Assembly: GCA_029557895.1 (NCBI GenBank)
Contig: JAKQHT010000003.1
Location: forward strand, 62,001-126,000
Direction of reading: 5' to 3'
Length of the DNA stretch: 64,000 bases
From: Bacteroidota bacterium
GTDB taxonomy: Bacteria; Bacteroidota; Bacteroidia; Flavobacteriales; Flavobacteriaceae
This document shows positions 27,512-37,266 of this stretch, piece by piece. The notes under the pieces are model-generated. The model was not told the DNA's origin, searched no databases, and worked only from the letters and a program-made list of their open reading frames with translations. Each line of letters begins with the position of its first letter. The stretch's first letter is position 1. Made by a program: the position numbers and the translations under genes.

Positions 27512-29347
27512 TTAATTTTTTACAATTACCTTTTTAGAAATCACGTGGTTGTCAGATAAGGTAATGGTTGCCACATATACACCTTCGCTCAAGGTTTTGG
27601 TGGGAAAGTGGTAGGCCGGTGCATTGCCCAAAGGCAAAGATCCGAATACCATTTTTCCTGCAGTGTCAAACAAGCGCACATTTTTGATATTGATATTTTT
27701 TGGGTTCAGAACGGTAAGTTGCGACTGCACATTGTCTTGGAAGACATCAAAATCTGAAACAGCAATGTCTGGCACGGCCAATGCTTCTTGAGAAAAGGTT
27801 ATTTCAAACCGGTCGGTATAATTGCCGGCAGGCAGGTTGATCTCGTAATTTTGTGCCCTCAAGTCCACGTACAGATTGGCATGGATGTCGTGGATATAGA
27901 TGGGCTGCGACTCATCAAAGTTCTGGATGTCAAAAATTCTGAAGCGTAAAGGCTGATCGTGCTTTGCATTGACCACCAACGGAATCCTTAATTCCGTATT
28001 GAAATCAAAAGCTTGGATAAAATACGGATCATTGTCCAGTACCCAGTGGGCATCAGAATGTTCTGAAAGTTTGCCCTTGGCTTCCAGTCCATAATCAAAA
28101 CCATCGGTGGCCGTATGGTGAAAATTCATCAATAATTGCCTTGTGTATGATTCCACATCTACAAAATCGACATTGATCCTAAAGCGTTTGAAATCTTCTG
28201 GAACGATGTTCAGTCCATATTCGTTATATTCGGTTTCAACAACGGTAGTGGCTTGGGTGTCGCTGTTGTTGGACCTAAAAAAATAGCTGTCCGCTCCGGA
28301 TTGTTTGTAATATACCCGCTGTGCATTGGTATAGGTAACGTTTCCGGTGGACACACCTTCTATCATAAACCCTTGCCCTATGGGGATATATCTCCTTGCA
28401 ATCTTGGAACCATTATTTCCCGTTGGCCCACCATCATCACCGCCGGACAAATACGTATGAAATGGCGCAGCCGTAAAAGATTCTACACCGCCGAAAGAAA
28501 TCGTGTACAAAGCATAACCACCCACATAATCGAAAATCATGTGCGAACTGACGGTTTGGTCGTGCTCCCAATATTTCAATACCCCGGTGGTCAGTCCGGC
28601 ATTGAGTGGGTCGTGTATAAATAGCAAAGCATCCAGGGCAGAAGGATATGGGTTGCCCACCAAGGTTTCCTCTCCGGCTACTACACTCACGCTAATGTTT
28701 CCGGTGTTTGGTTTGCCTCTAAAATCGTAATTCTGCCCACCACTTGAGTTGCCTTTCATGGTAAAGCCATAACCGGGACCTACGGCTCCGGTTTCGGCGA
28801 TATGATCCCATTCTGAATAGAGAGTGCCGGGATCGTAACTGTAAAGCCAACGGCTGGATATGACCTGTGGCGTTGTTAGCGGTACTGTTGGCGTACCGTC
28901 CCAACCGGTGGTGTAGGTGGCAAGTGCACTGGTTATGGTTGCCAGGGCAGGGTTGGCATGACCAATGTTGTCATAAATATTGTTATTGGCTCTAAAAGGT
29001 CTGTTTGTGCTGTTGTTGGCATCTGTATTGCCAACGGGAGGACACCAGTAGTTATAGGCATACTGGTTGACAGTGCCGGCCTGATAGACACTCAATTGCC
29101 CTGTGCCGGAGTTGCCCGTAGCCGTCGAGCCCTGAAGCAGTTGCGCCTCATTGCGCAGGTACAGGTGGCTGTTTGCACCGTCCAATTGAATGTTATTGGT
29201 GACATACAGTGGCACATTGCTGCCAGAGGCCGCAAAGCTCGTACCATCTACATAGATATAGGTGCCCGTATTGCCAACATATAGGTCGGTCTGTGCAGAT
29301 AGCACACCTGCTACCAAAAGGCATATAGATAGAAGTGTGTGTTTCAT
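27512..29347 (-). CDS. Large secreted protein with type A T9SS sorting domain
   Basis: A 611-residue exported protein. The signal peptide is MKHTLLSICLLVAGVLSAQ; I start at 29347 rather than 29368. The body is beta-rich and Gly/Asn/Thr-rich (NYWCPPVGNTDANN, VGNPYPSALDALLF) without a recognised enzyme domain. The last 80 residues form a T9SS type A sorting domain (FDVFQDNVQSQLTVL, ending HVISKKVIVKN). It is 101 bp downstream of the repeat protein at 29449-31455 and probably co-transcribed. Likely a surface or adhesin-type protein. Confidence 0.8.
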   Translation of the reverse strand: MKHTLLSICLLVAGVLSAQTDLYVGNTGTYIYVDGTSFAASGSNVPLYVTNNIQLDGANSHLYLRNEAQLLQGSTATGNSGTGQLSVYQAGTVNQYAYNYWCPPVGNTDANNSTNRPFRANNNIYDNIGHANPALATITSALATYTTGWDGTPTVPLTTPQVISSRWLYSYDPGTLYSEWDHIAETGAVGPGYGFTMKGNSSGGQNYDFRGKPNTGNISVSVVAGEETLVGNPYPSALDALLFIHDPLNAGLTTGVLKYWEHDQTVSSHMIFDYVGGYALYTISFGGVESFTAAPFHTYLSGGDDGGPTGNNGSKIARRYIPIGQGFMIEGVSTGNVTYTNAQRVYYKQSGADSYFFRSNNSDTQATTVVETEYNEYGLNIVPEDFKRFRINVDFVDVESYTRQLLMNFHHTATDGFDYGLEAKGKLSEHSDAHWVLDNDPYFIQAFDFNTELRIPLVVNAKHDQPLRFRIFDIQNFDESQPIYIHDIHANLYVDLRAQNYEINLPAGNYTDRFEITFSQEALAVPDIAVSDFDVFQDNVQSQLTVLNPKNINIKNVRLFDTAGKMVFGSLPLGNAPAYHFPTKTLSEGVYVATITLSDNHVISKKVIVKN

Positions 29348-29448
29348 GTTACATGATTTAACAAACATTACAAATATATTGATAACTTAATCCAAATGGC
29401 TGATTTTTTTGAGGTTTTCTGCATTAAGTTTAAATTTTTTGGATCATT

Positions 29449-31455
29449 TTATTCCTCTAATTCATTCAAATTACTTTCTTCTTTTACATCTTCTTTTACA
29501 TCTTCTTTTTTGAAATCGCCACGTTCTTTACGCTTAATTTCGGGCATTTGAATGTTATCTTCGGTCAATTGTTGAGGTATGGCCTCACTATATTTTTTCC
29601 TTAAAGCAGGGTCGGTAGTAACACTTTTATTTATAGATAGACTGCTTTCCCTTGATTTGCCATAAAGTTCAGGCATAAGATATTTACCACGATCGTTGCC
29701 TTTATCTGTTTCCATAATGCGTTTTTGAGGGTACTTTTGCATGTAGGGGTCGTTCCTTTCTGCGGTTAACTGCCAAGAAACTTTTTTTCCGGGTACACCT
29801 CCGGCAACAATAAATCGTCCGTTTGTTACTTCTTGCTCTATATAGAGGTTGGGCATTGCCGCACCTACAGGAGTTAATTGATATGACGGATTGATATTGA
29901 TGGCATCATAATAATTAGGGAGGTTTACCACAGCCCTGCCGCTTCCGTCAAATATTTCGGTGCCTCTATACAAATTCAATATTTCATTAGATTCTATATT
30001 GGCGTGCTTTAGGTACTTGTTGGCAGGATCTAAAGGATGGTCAATAACAAAATATTTCCCTCCAGTTGCACCAAAATCTCCAAATGAAAATACACCCCAG
30101 CCATTGATTGGATCATAAGTCTCTCCAACAACTCCACCAAAACCCAAGCCATAAACGCCCATATCGCCACCGTCGCCATAAATTCCAGTACTATTGATGT
30201 CAGTACCGTAAGCATAGATACCAGTGTTTGTGGCTGTTGCTGAAACACCGCTGCCTCCAGGCACGGTGTAGGCTGTCAAACCTCCATTACCTATAGCCAA
30301 GATACCGTTCGAGTCTCCGGCAACGGTGCTTCTTCCAAGTATTCCTATAAGCCTTCCAGTACCAGAAATACCAAGCCCTGTACCAGCAAATGTAGTTGCT
30401 GCTTGATTGCCACCAGCTACAAGTAGCCCATGGCCGTTGGCAGCAGTATGTTCAAATCTACCGGCCACACCAGTTGTGGCATCTGAAGCTACACCCAAGA
30501 CACCAATACCTGTACCTGTTGTTGCATCACCATACACTCCGATGCCGGATAAAGTTATACCGATCACACCATTTCCTGTTAGAGCATCTCCATAGACACC
30601 ATCTCCGGAATTTGCAAACCCGACTACGCCAGTTCCGGTAGTTAAGGCCTCACCTTGCACTCCTGCATTTGAATCTGTTAATCCGACGACCCCTCTTCCT
30701 GTTGTGGCATCTCCAAAAACACCAAATCCATTTATTGTCTGTCCATAAACGCCCCACCCATTATTTGTACTGGCGTACCCATTTATTGCATATTGACCAA
30801 GTGCACTAAACCGATCTCCGGCTAAAGGTGCTGTAGCACCAAATCCTACGGTTACGTTGCCGTTGGCATAAACACGCATCCTATCCGCACCATTCGTTGA
30901 AAATGCCAAAATATCGGTTCCGGCCCTAAACATTCCCATATTGGTGTCTGCGCTCCACGAATAGATAGGCGTGGCAGCGGCACCATTGGTATGCGCCAAG
31001 AGCCTGCCACCGGTAGCTGCGGTTCCTGTAGAAATTGTAAATCTGTCGTGACTATTGGTCCTAAAGCGAAGGACATGGTTGGTGGTAGTCCCCAAGAAAT
31101 TACCTGCACCAGTGGCATTATTATTCCCCGTCAACGACCAGAAGTTGTTGCTTGCCGCACTCAATAGCGGCACCCAGGCACTGCCGCTCCAGTAGTGGTA
31201 GCCCACGCCTGTTGTGGCATTGGTGTTCCATACCAGCAATCCAACTGTGGCGCCACCGGTTACCGGGGTAATGTTGCTAAGATTTGTAATATTTATCCGC
31301 GGCACCAAAACACCTTTGTTGGTACTGTTAATGTCAAGGATGGATCCTCCGGCAGGTGTGGTAGTTCCAATCCCAATTTGCGCATACGCACCAAGACCCA
31401 AAACCAGTGACGATATTAGGGCCATTTTTCTTATTTTTTTGGTAATTTTGTACAT
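29449..31455 (-). CDS. Glycine-rich GVxG-repeat surface protein
   Basis: A 668-residue exported protein. The signal peptide is cleaved after AYA (residue 25), followed by QIGIGTTTPAGGSILDINST, the N-terminal module also present in the protein at 14131. Residues about 210-430 hold a repeat such as GVYGDATTGRGVVGLTDSNA, with G-V-x-G every 9-10 residues. The C-terminal tail is charged (KKEDVKEDVKEE), lacks a T9SS motif and derives from a 12-bp tandem repeat. Structure suggests a fibrous or beta-solenoid surface protein; function unknown. Confidence 0.75.
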   Translation of the reverse strand: MYKITKKIRKMALISSLVLGLGAYAQIGIGTTTPAGGSILDINSTNKGVLVPRINITNLSNITPVTGGATVGLLVWNTNATTGVGYHYWSGSAWVPLLSAASNNFWSLTGNNNATGAGNFLGTTTNHVLRFRTNSHDRFTISTGTAATGGRLLAHTNGAAATPIYSWSADTNMGMFRAGTDILAFSTNGADRMRVYANGNVTVGFGATAPLAGDRFSALGQYAINGYASTNNGWGVYGQTINGFGVFGDATTGRGVVGLTDSNAGVQGEALTTGTGVVGFANSGDGVYGDALTGNGVIGITLSGIGVYGDATTGTGIGVLGVASDATTGVAGRFEHTAANGHGLLVAGGNQAATTFAGTGLGISGTGRLIGILGRSTVAGDSNGILAIGNGGLTAYTVPGGSGVSATATNTGIYAYGTDINSTGIYGDGGDMGVYGLGFGGVVGETYDPINGWGVFSFGDFGATGGKYFVIDHPLDPANKYLKHANIESNEILNLYRGTEIFDGSGRAVVNLPNYYDAININPSYQLTPVGAAMPNLYIEQEVTNGRFIVAGGVPGKKVSWQLTAERNDPYMQKYPQKRIMETDKGNDRGKYLMPELYGKSRESSLSINKSVTTDPALRKKYSEAIPQQLTEDNIQMPEIKRKERGDFKKEDVKEDVKEESNLNELEE

Positions 31456-31563
31456 AGGTCATTAATTTTTTATTAAAAGTAACATTATTTTGTATTGTTA
31501 TTGCGGACATTCCATATCGGTAAGCCGTATTTTCGACCAACAGTTAATTAAATCGATAAAATC

Positions 31564-31758
31564 ATGGGTTTTTCACGGATTGTTAATATTATTTTGATAG
31601 TAACGGGCGGTGTAGTAGCTGTTTATGCACAGGCAGGCGCCAATCAAAACCAGTATTTTCTCATCGCCGGCATTTGCGCCCTGATGCTTGGCGTTTATGG
31701 CATATCAAGAAATATCCCGGGCAAATCGGATAATGACGATACGGATGAGCGTGTTTGA
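31564..31758 (+). CDS. Small two-helix membrane protein
   Basis: A 64-residue protein with two hydrophobic segments (about 5-25 and 31-46) and an acidic C-terminus NDDTDERV. No family is recognised. Its last codons overlap the start of the Smr gene, so the two are translationally coupled. Confidence 0.65.
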   Translation: MGFSRIVNIILIVTGGVVAVYAQAGANQNQYFLIAGICALMLGVYGISRNIPGKSDNDDTDERV

Positions 31759-32308
31759 AATTGGCGATAGGGTAATGGCACTCGATGCTGATTTGAGCGG
31801 CAAGGTCATAAAAATTTTTGGTGACAGGGTTGCCATTGTTACCCATGATGGCTTCGAGATGGAATTTCGAAAGGACGAATTGCTAAAAATAGCTTCCTAC
31901 ACATCGCTTAAAGCCAACCTGTTTGCTCACCAATCCGTAGATGCCATACTTACCGAAAAAGAGCAGCCGCTCCGCAAAAGCCCGCCAAAATCAAAACCAA
32001 AGGAACGCAACCGTACTGTCTTGGAGGTCGATCTTCACATCCACAAATTGACCCCTAACTTCCGGCGCATGAGCAATCACGAGATGCTTACCTTGCAGTT
32101 GGATACTGCCAAACGCCAGTTGGAATTTGCCATACGCAACCGTATCCAAAAGGTGGTGTTCATACACGGTGTGGGCGAGGGCGTGCTAAAACTCGAATTG
32201 GAATACCTTCTGGATCGTTACGACCACATTCGCTACTACGATGCCAACTACCAAAAGTATGGGCTTGGCGCCACAGAGGTTTATGTCATGCAAAAGGCAA
32301 GGATCTAA
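31745..32308 (+). CDS. Smr-domain protein
   Basis: A protein of about 187 residues with an N-terminal SH3-like beta segment (FEIGDRVMALDADLSGKVIK) and a C-terminal Smr domain: LEVDLHIHKL, a helix, then VVFIHGVGEGVLK, the conserved HGxG. Smr domains can nick RNA or DNA and are found in MutS2; here the domain is alone. I favour the start at 31745 (MSVFEIGDRV); in-frame ATG 31733 is possible. It overlaps the preceding gene by 14 bp. Confidence 0.85.
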   Translation: MSVFEIGDRVMALDADLSGKVIKIFGDRVAIVTHDGFEMEFRKDELLKIASYTSLKANLFAHQSVDAILTEKEQPLRKSPPKSKPKERNRTVLEVDLHIHKLTPNFRRMSNHEMLTLQLDTAKRQLEFAIRNRIQKVVFIHGVGEGVLKLELEYLLDRYDHIRYYDANYQKYGLGATEVYVMQKARI

Positions 32309-32374
32309 TGGTTTGTAAATATGGAAACTACAAATTTGATCTTGGTTTTTTTTTGACGATGTTTCTACCTTCCT

Positions 32375-33280
32375 TCACTCAATGGTAACCGAGTATTCAT
32401 AATTGCCAAAATCAATATTGTCAGAGCTCAAGATCTGGAGGTCTATATCTGTAATTCTAAATTGTACCTTGTAATTACGGGTAAAAACATTGGGCACCAA
32501 ATGGTCATTGGGAAAAGACTGGGTTGCAGTAGGGTCCAGATACCTCGGGATGTCCGGTGTTTCTGAAGCTTCGTCAAAATCATTTCTTGGGTTGTTGTCG
32601 CCATTTTCGTCTTCGTAGCGTGTTGGTACGCCATCGCCGTCGTCATCATCGTCCAGATAATCGGGTATGCCATCGCCATCGGTGTCTTGTGCATTGGCCA
32701 ATCCGTTCTCCGAGGTGTAGCCATGGTTTTCATATTTGGTAAGGATATTGTCATTGTCGTCATCGGCATCCATATAATCGGGTATGCCATCGCCGTCAGT
32801 ATCTGTGGGGTTGGTGCTTGGGTCGTTGTCTCCGTCCAGATTGGCATCTTCTATATGATTGGGTATGCCGTCATTGTCATCGTCTTCAAAGGTTGTAATG
32901 GTGTACACCATGCCCGATGTAGCACTGTAATCCTTGATAATGCTGGTGTTGGGATCGGGCAGGAGCGCACATAACAGGTTTTGCGGGTTGCCGTCATACG
33001 TGCGATAATTGAACAGCACCGACGAACCATTGATGGCAAACGACGATACATAACCGTTTTCGGAAGTTGTAAAAATTTGGCTTGTGGCACTGCTTATCGG
33101 AAATTGCAAGCTCAAAGATTCAAAAGGATTAAGGCGAATGTTGTACAGGAGATAGTCTGTGGTGCTCTGGTCGCAAAATTGGAGATTTCCGTCAAAATCC
33201 AAATTGGCATCCATTATATCGCCGTCGTCACAGGCATAAAACAAAAATCCAAAACATAAGAAACACACAAGCTTTTTCAT
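32375..33280 (-). CDS. Lipoprotein with thrombospondin type-3-like calcium repeats
   Basis: A 301-residue lipoprotein. I start it at 33280 ([17 protein letters not shown]), as the 67 codons upstream of that Met encode no signal peptide. After the lipobox, residues about 140-235 contain D-rich repeats such as [18 protein letters not shown], typical of TSP3 calcium-binding modules (DxDxDGxxD). The end has no T9SS sorting motif. It should sit on the outer membrane and bind Ca2+; partner unknown. Confidence 0.8.
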   Translation of the reverse strand: MKKLVCFLCFGFLFYACDDGDIMDANLDFDGNLQFCDQSTTDYLLYNIRLNPFESLSLQFPISSATSQIFTTSENGYVSSFAINGSSVLFNYRTYDGNPQNLLCALLPDPNTSIIKDYSATSGMVYTITTFEDDDNDGIPNHIEDANLDGDNDPSTNPTDTDGDGIPDYMDADDDNDNILTKYENHGYTSENGLANAQDTDGDGIPDYLDDDDDGDGVPTRYEDENGDNNPRNDFDEASETPDIPRYLDPTATQSFPNDHLVPNVFTRNYKVQFRITDIDLQILSSDNIDFGNYEYSVTIE

Positions 33281-33655
33281 ATCAATCAATTTTAAGCAAA
33301 AATAAGGCATTTGATCCAAAAATGGTATTGGGTCTATTAGGTAAATAGCGTTTGGAGCTATCGGACCGGTATTCCCAACATGTGGGCCGGGGCAAAATGG
33401 TGTTTGCAAAAAGCCGCAAGCGGTTGGTATATGCCATACTGAAGCGGTATTGGACTTCCATCTTTTGGCCTCAATTGGCATTAACCTAACATTGGTCTTG
33501 GTGGCGGGCGAGAGTGGCTGCGACCGGGGATTTTGCTTATGCCTTCATTTTTTTACTTTGCTTGCTGATCAATGCCACTGACCGTCGATTTGGGATTGGG
33601 AATTTGTGATTTGGAAATTTTTTATCCTATTTTTGATCATTAAACCGAATACCAC
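33281..33655. other. 375-bp intergenic region without a supported gene
   Basis: Between the divergent TSP3 lipoprotein and cysteine desulfurase genes. The segment about 33350-33530 is more GC-rich than its surroundings and holds no convincing ORF, terminator or RNA fold. It may be relict sequence. Confidence 0.4.
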
Positions 33656-34798
33656 ATGGCCACACAGGTTTATTTTGACAATGCCGCAACAACGCCTTTG
33701 AGGGACGAGGTTGTGCAATGCATGGCAGATGTCATGAAATTTCATTTTGGAAATGCCTCTTCATCACATAGTTACGGTAGGTCGTCAAAAGCATTGATAG
33801 AACAATCCCGAAAAACCATTGCAAGTTGCCTCAATTGTAGCGATTCGGAAATTATTTTCACCTCCGGCGGCACAGAGGCCAATAATCTGGTGCTGCAAAG
33901 CGCCGTCCGTGATCTGGGCGTTACAGAAATCATCACCTCCGGGATTGAGCACCATGCCGTGTTGCGTACTGTTAAAGCTTTGGAAATGGCTTTTGGTGTA
34001 AAGGTTTCATATCTCAATTTGGACAAACAAGGAAACGTAGATATTGCACACCTTGAAACCCTGCTCCAATCGCCAAAAAAAAAGTTGGTAAGCTTGATGC
34101 ACATCAACAACGAAATTGGAAATATCCTGGACATAGACCGTGTGGCGTTGCTTTGCAAAGCGCACGACACGCTGTTCCATAGCGATGCGGTGCAATCGGT
34201 GGGGCATTACTCTATAGATCTGCAGAAGACACCTGTTGACTTTATCGTGGCGAGCGCCCATAAATTTCACGGTCCCAAAGGTGCCGGGTTTGTTTTTGTA
34301 AGAAAAAACAGTGGGATCAAAGCATCGGTACACGGCGGCGACCAAGAGCGTGGACTTCGTGCCGGAACACAGGCCACGCATGATATCGTCGGGATGGGCG
34401 AGGCACTGAAAATTGCTTGTGCCAATATGGAAAGCGAACGTTGCTATATCGAAGATTTGAAACAGTATTTTATCAACGCCTTGAAAGATGCTTTTCCTGG
34501 GATTGCTTTTAATGGCGCTTGTACCGATCCTGAAAATGGCGCCTATACGTTGTTGAACGTGTGTTTCCCAATGGCGCCGGAAAAAGCGTCTTTATTGCAA
34601 TTCCAATTAGATTTGAAAGGCGTAGCAGCTTCACGGGGAAGTGCTTGCCAAAGTGGGAGCAATAAAACTTCGCACGTACTTACCGAAATTTTGGACGCTG
34701 AATTTCTAAAACGTCCTTCGGTGCGTTTTTCGTTGAGCAGGTTCAATACCAAAGAAGAGGTGGATTATGTGGTTGAGGTCCTGCGGGCCTTTGCCTAA
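33656..34798 (+). CDS. Cysteine desulfurase (NifS/IscS-like)
   Basis: A 380-residue class V PLP enzyme that takes sulfur from cysteine for Fe-S or other cofactors. Marks are VYFDNAATTPLRDEVV, FTSGGTEANNLV, the PLP Lys in SAHKFHGPKGAGF, and the catalytic Cys in SRGSACQSGSNKTSHVL. It is single, with no isc/suf partner adjacent. Its stop codon overlaps the stop of the convergent TonB-dependent receptor gene. Confidence 0.92.
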   Translation: MATQVYFDNAATTPLRDEVVQCMADVMKFHFGNASSSHSYGRSSKALIEQSRKTIASCLNCSDSEIIFTSGGTEANNLVLQSAVRDLGVTEIITSGIEHHAVLRTVKALEMAFGVKVSYLNLDKQGNVDIAHLETLLQSPKKKLVSLMHINNEIGNILDIDRVALLCKAHDTLFHSDAVQSVGHYSIDLQKTPVDFIVASAHKFHGPKGAGFVFVRKNSGIKASVHGGDQERGLRAGTQATHDIVGMGEALKIACANMESERCYIEDLKQYFINALKDAFPGIAFNGACTDPENGAYTLLNVCFPMAPEKASLLQFQLDLKGVAASRGSACQSGSNKTSHVLTEILDAEFLKRPSVRFSLSRFNTKEEVDYVVEVLRAFA

Positions 34799-37251
34799 AA
34801 TTTCATCGATAGCCTCACGTTGTAAACCCTTGGACTCAAGTAATTGGGTATTGCATACTGGCGCTTGCTATAAACGTCGCGTACCCAAGTATTGGTAATG
34901 GAGTTTTGTACATCAAACATGTTGAATATTTCGGCACCAATGGTAAGTTCCTTAAAATGTTGTTTCCAACGGGAAGCATACGTTTTTTTGTTATCTACCA
35001 ATACATAGCTGACACCCAGGTCGGCACGCTTGTAGTCACGCAAGCGATTTTGGTAATCATACGGATCGGCATAGCTTGGCGAGCCACCCGGAACGCCGGT
35101 ATTGTAGATAAGGTTAAGGTACATTTTTAGGTCGGGCATGTTGGGTACATAATCTTGAAATAGTACGCCAAACTTCAACCTTTGGTCAGTGGGGCGGGGT
35201 ATGTTGCCGCGTCCGTCGATGTTTTCCTCGGTTTTCAGATAGCCAAAACTAAACCACGATTCAGTTCCCGGCACAAACTCGCCATTGAGGCGCAGGTCCA
35301 GGCCGTAGGCATAAGCCGTGGCGTTGTTCCTTGCCCTGTACCGTATCCGTACATTTTCTATGGTGTACGGATTTACGTCGTTCATGTTTTTGTAGTAGGC
35401 TTCAGATACCAGTTTGAATGGACGGTCCCACATCTTGAAACTGTATTCGTTGCCCAAAACAATATGGATCGATTGCTGTGCCTTGACCTCCGGACGTACC
35501 GTTCCGGAAGAATCCCTCAATTCTCTGTAAAACGGTGGTTGGTAATAAAGCCCTCCGGCAATACGGAACAGCATGTCCTTGTCCCAATCGGGTTTTATTG
35601 CAAATTGGGCGCGGGGACTAAAAACAGACTGTGCACTGCTTTTGATGCCGTCACCGCTCACGCGCCAGTGGTGCGCACGTATGCCCGCATTGTAGAAAAC
35701 TTCGTGCTTGCCCATGGTGGAACGCTTGCTCCATTGGGCAAAAGCTTGGAGCCTGTCTATTTCCACCTGATTGGTCGCCCTGACATTTTGAAATGCGACC
35801 AACGGCCCTTGATAAGCTTCGTAAGGTTGCTCGTTAAAAAAGTCGAGGTGGGGCGGATTGACAGAAAATCCGGCAGAATCGATGACTTCCCATTCTACCA
35901 ATCGGTCACGGATATCTTCTTTGGTATATTTTAATGACCATTCAAAGATATTGCCATCGTTTTTGTAATCGCCACGATGCTCTACCGTTACAATCATGGC
36001 ATCCAGATCGTTGCGCCCATGGGTAAGTTGCCCGCCGATGCCTTCGCTAAATTCGACCTCACCGAGGTTTTCATCGCCAATATTGCTGTTGACCTCGCCC
36101 ATGCGGTACTGCGCCAATATGTCAAAATACTCTTCTTCGAGCGTATGGTAAGCCGATGTTATGAATTTCAGGGTCAAATTGTCGTTAACGAAATAATTGG
36201 CCTTGAAAGCGCCGAAATACGTTTGGTATTTGTCTTTTTCCTGTCCTTCGTAATAGACGATAAGCGCCAACGGATTTTCAAGGGTGCCAAAATTGGTCTG
36301 GCGGTTTTGTGGTTGAAACTCATATTTGTTGATGCCTATGTTACCGAGAAAATCCAATTGGAATTTGTCCGTAAAGCGATAGGTAAGATAGGTTTGTGCA
36401 TCGGCAAACACGGGTTTTACGATGCCTTCGGTTTCAAGGGAATTCAATACAAGGCTATTGTCGCGATACCTAACGCCCACGATGCCCGTGAATTTGGAAT
36501 CTTTGGAAATGGTCTCTGCGGCAAGGCTTCCGCCCATTAAGCTCACATCGGCACTCAAGCCAAAATGGATAGGCCTTTTGTAGGTGATATCGAGAACGGA
36601 CGAAAGCTTGTCGCCGTATTTTGCCTGAAAGCCTCCTGCCGAAAAATCAACATTCTGTACCAGATCGGTGTTGACAAAACTCAAGCCTTCTTGTTGCCCC
36701 GAACGTATTAAAAACGGGCGATAGACCTCAATTTCATTCACATACACCAGATTTTCATCAAAATTACCGCCCCTGACAGAATATTGTGTGCTCAACTCGT
36801 TAGAAATGTTGACCCCCGGTAGCGTTTTGAGGATATTCTCAACGCCGGGTTGGGCACCCTTGACCGTACGTATGGTTTCCGGGGTCAGTGAAGTAACGCC
36901 TTCAAGAGATTTTCTTGGCGTACCGGTAATGACCACGGTTGGGATTTGCTCTACGTTGGTATCCATAACGGGGTTAAATTCCACCTCTTGCCCGTTTTTC
37001 AGATGGAATCTGGCAACTATACGCTGGTATGAAATGTGCGTGAACTCAACGGTAACTTCGGTATCTACGGCAATTTGCAATTCGTAAAAACCGTTGCTGT
37101 TGGTTGTGGTTCCGGTAACTCCGCTGGATATGTTGGCATTGGCTATTGGCGATTGGTTGCTGTCCAAAATAACGCCCCGGATGGTGGCCGATTGCGAAAT
37201 GCCCAATATAGAAAATGAGAGAAAAAACAGTAAGGCGGTAAGTTGTCTCAA
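34795..37251 (-). CDS. TonB-dependent receptor with carboxypeptidase-like N-terminal domain
   Basis: An 818-residue outer membrane receptor. A signal peptide (LLFFLSFSILGISQ) is followed by a CarboxypepD_reg-like domain (VILDSNQSPIANANISSG), a plug domain (SVRGGNFDENLVYVNEIEVY) and a 22-strand barrel ending YNVRLSMKF with the terminal Phe. No SusD partner lies nearby, so this is not a classic SusCD glycan pair. Substrate (siderophore, vitamin or glycan) is unknown. It is followed on the same strand by the M23 peptidase gene 15 bp upstream in transcription order. Confidence 0.92.
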   Translation of the reverse strand: MRQLTALLFFLSFSILGISQSATIRGVILDSNQSPIANANISSGVTGTTTNSNGFYELQIAVDTEVTVEFTHISYQRIVARFHLKNGQEVEFNPVMDTNVEQIPTVVITGTPRKSLEGVTSLTPETIRTVKGAQPGVENILKTLPGVNISNELSTQYSVRGGNFDENLVYVNEIEVYRPFLIRSGQQEGLSFVNTDLVQNVDFSAGGFQAKYGDKLSSVLDITYKRPIHFGLSADVSLMGGSLAAETISKDSKFTGIVGVRYRDNSLVLNSLETEGIVKPVFADAQTYLTYRFTDKFQLDFLGNIGINKYEFQPQNRQTNFGTLENPLALIVYYEGQEKDKYQTYFGAFKANYFVNDNLTLKFITSAYHTLEEEYFDILAQYRMGEVNSNIGDENLGEVEFSEGIGGQLTHGRNDLDAMIVTVEHRGDYKNDGNIFEWSLKYTKEDIRDRLVEWEVIDSAGFSVNPPHLDFFNEQPYEAYQGPLVAFQNVRATNQVEIDRLQAFAQWSKRSTMGKHEVFYNAGIRAHHWRVSGDGIKSSAQSVFSPRAQFAIKPDWDKDMLFRIAGGLYYQPPFYRELRDSSGTVRPEVKAQQSIHIVLGNEYSFKMWDRPFKLVSEAYYKNMNDVNPYTIENVRIRYRARNNATAYAYGLDLRLNGEFVPGTESWFSFGYLKTEENIDGRGNIPRPTDQRLKFGVLFQDYVPNMPDLKMYLNLIYNTGVPGGSPSYADPYDYQNRLRDYKRADLGVSYVLVDNKKTYASRWKQHFKELTIGAEIFNMFDVQNSITNTWVRDVYSKRQYAIPNYLSPRVYNVRLSMKF

Positions 37252-37266
37252 TGGTATGTTGTTTAT

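Noticed and set aside
33281-33481. 67-residue N-terminal extension of the TSP3 lipoprotein
   Set aside because: A lipoprotein signal peptide starts at 33280; the extension is Pro/Cys-rich and not secretory.
35182-35934. 250-residue ORF antisense to the TonB-dependent receptor
   Set aside because: Shadow of the receptor gene, with no signal peptide, domain or ribosome site.
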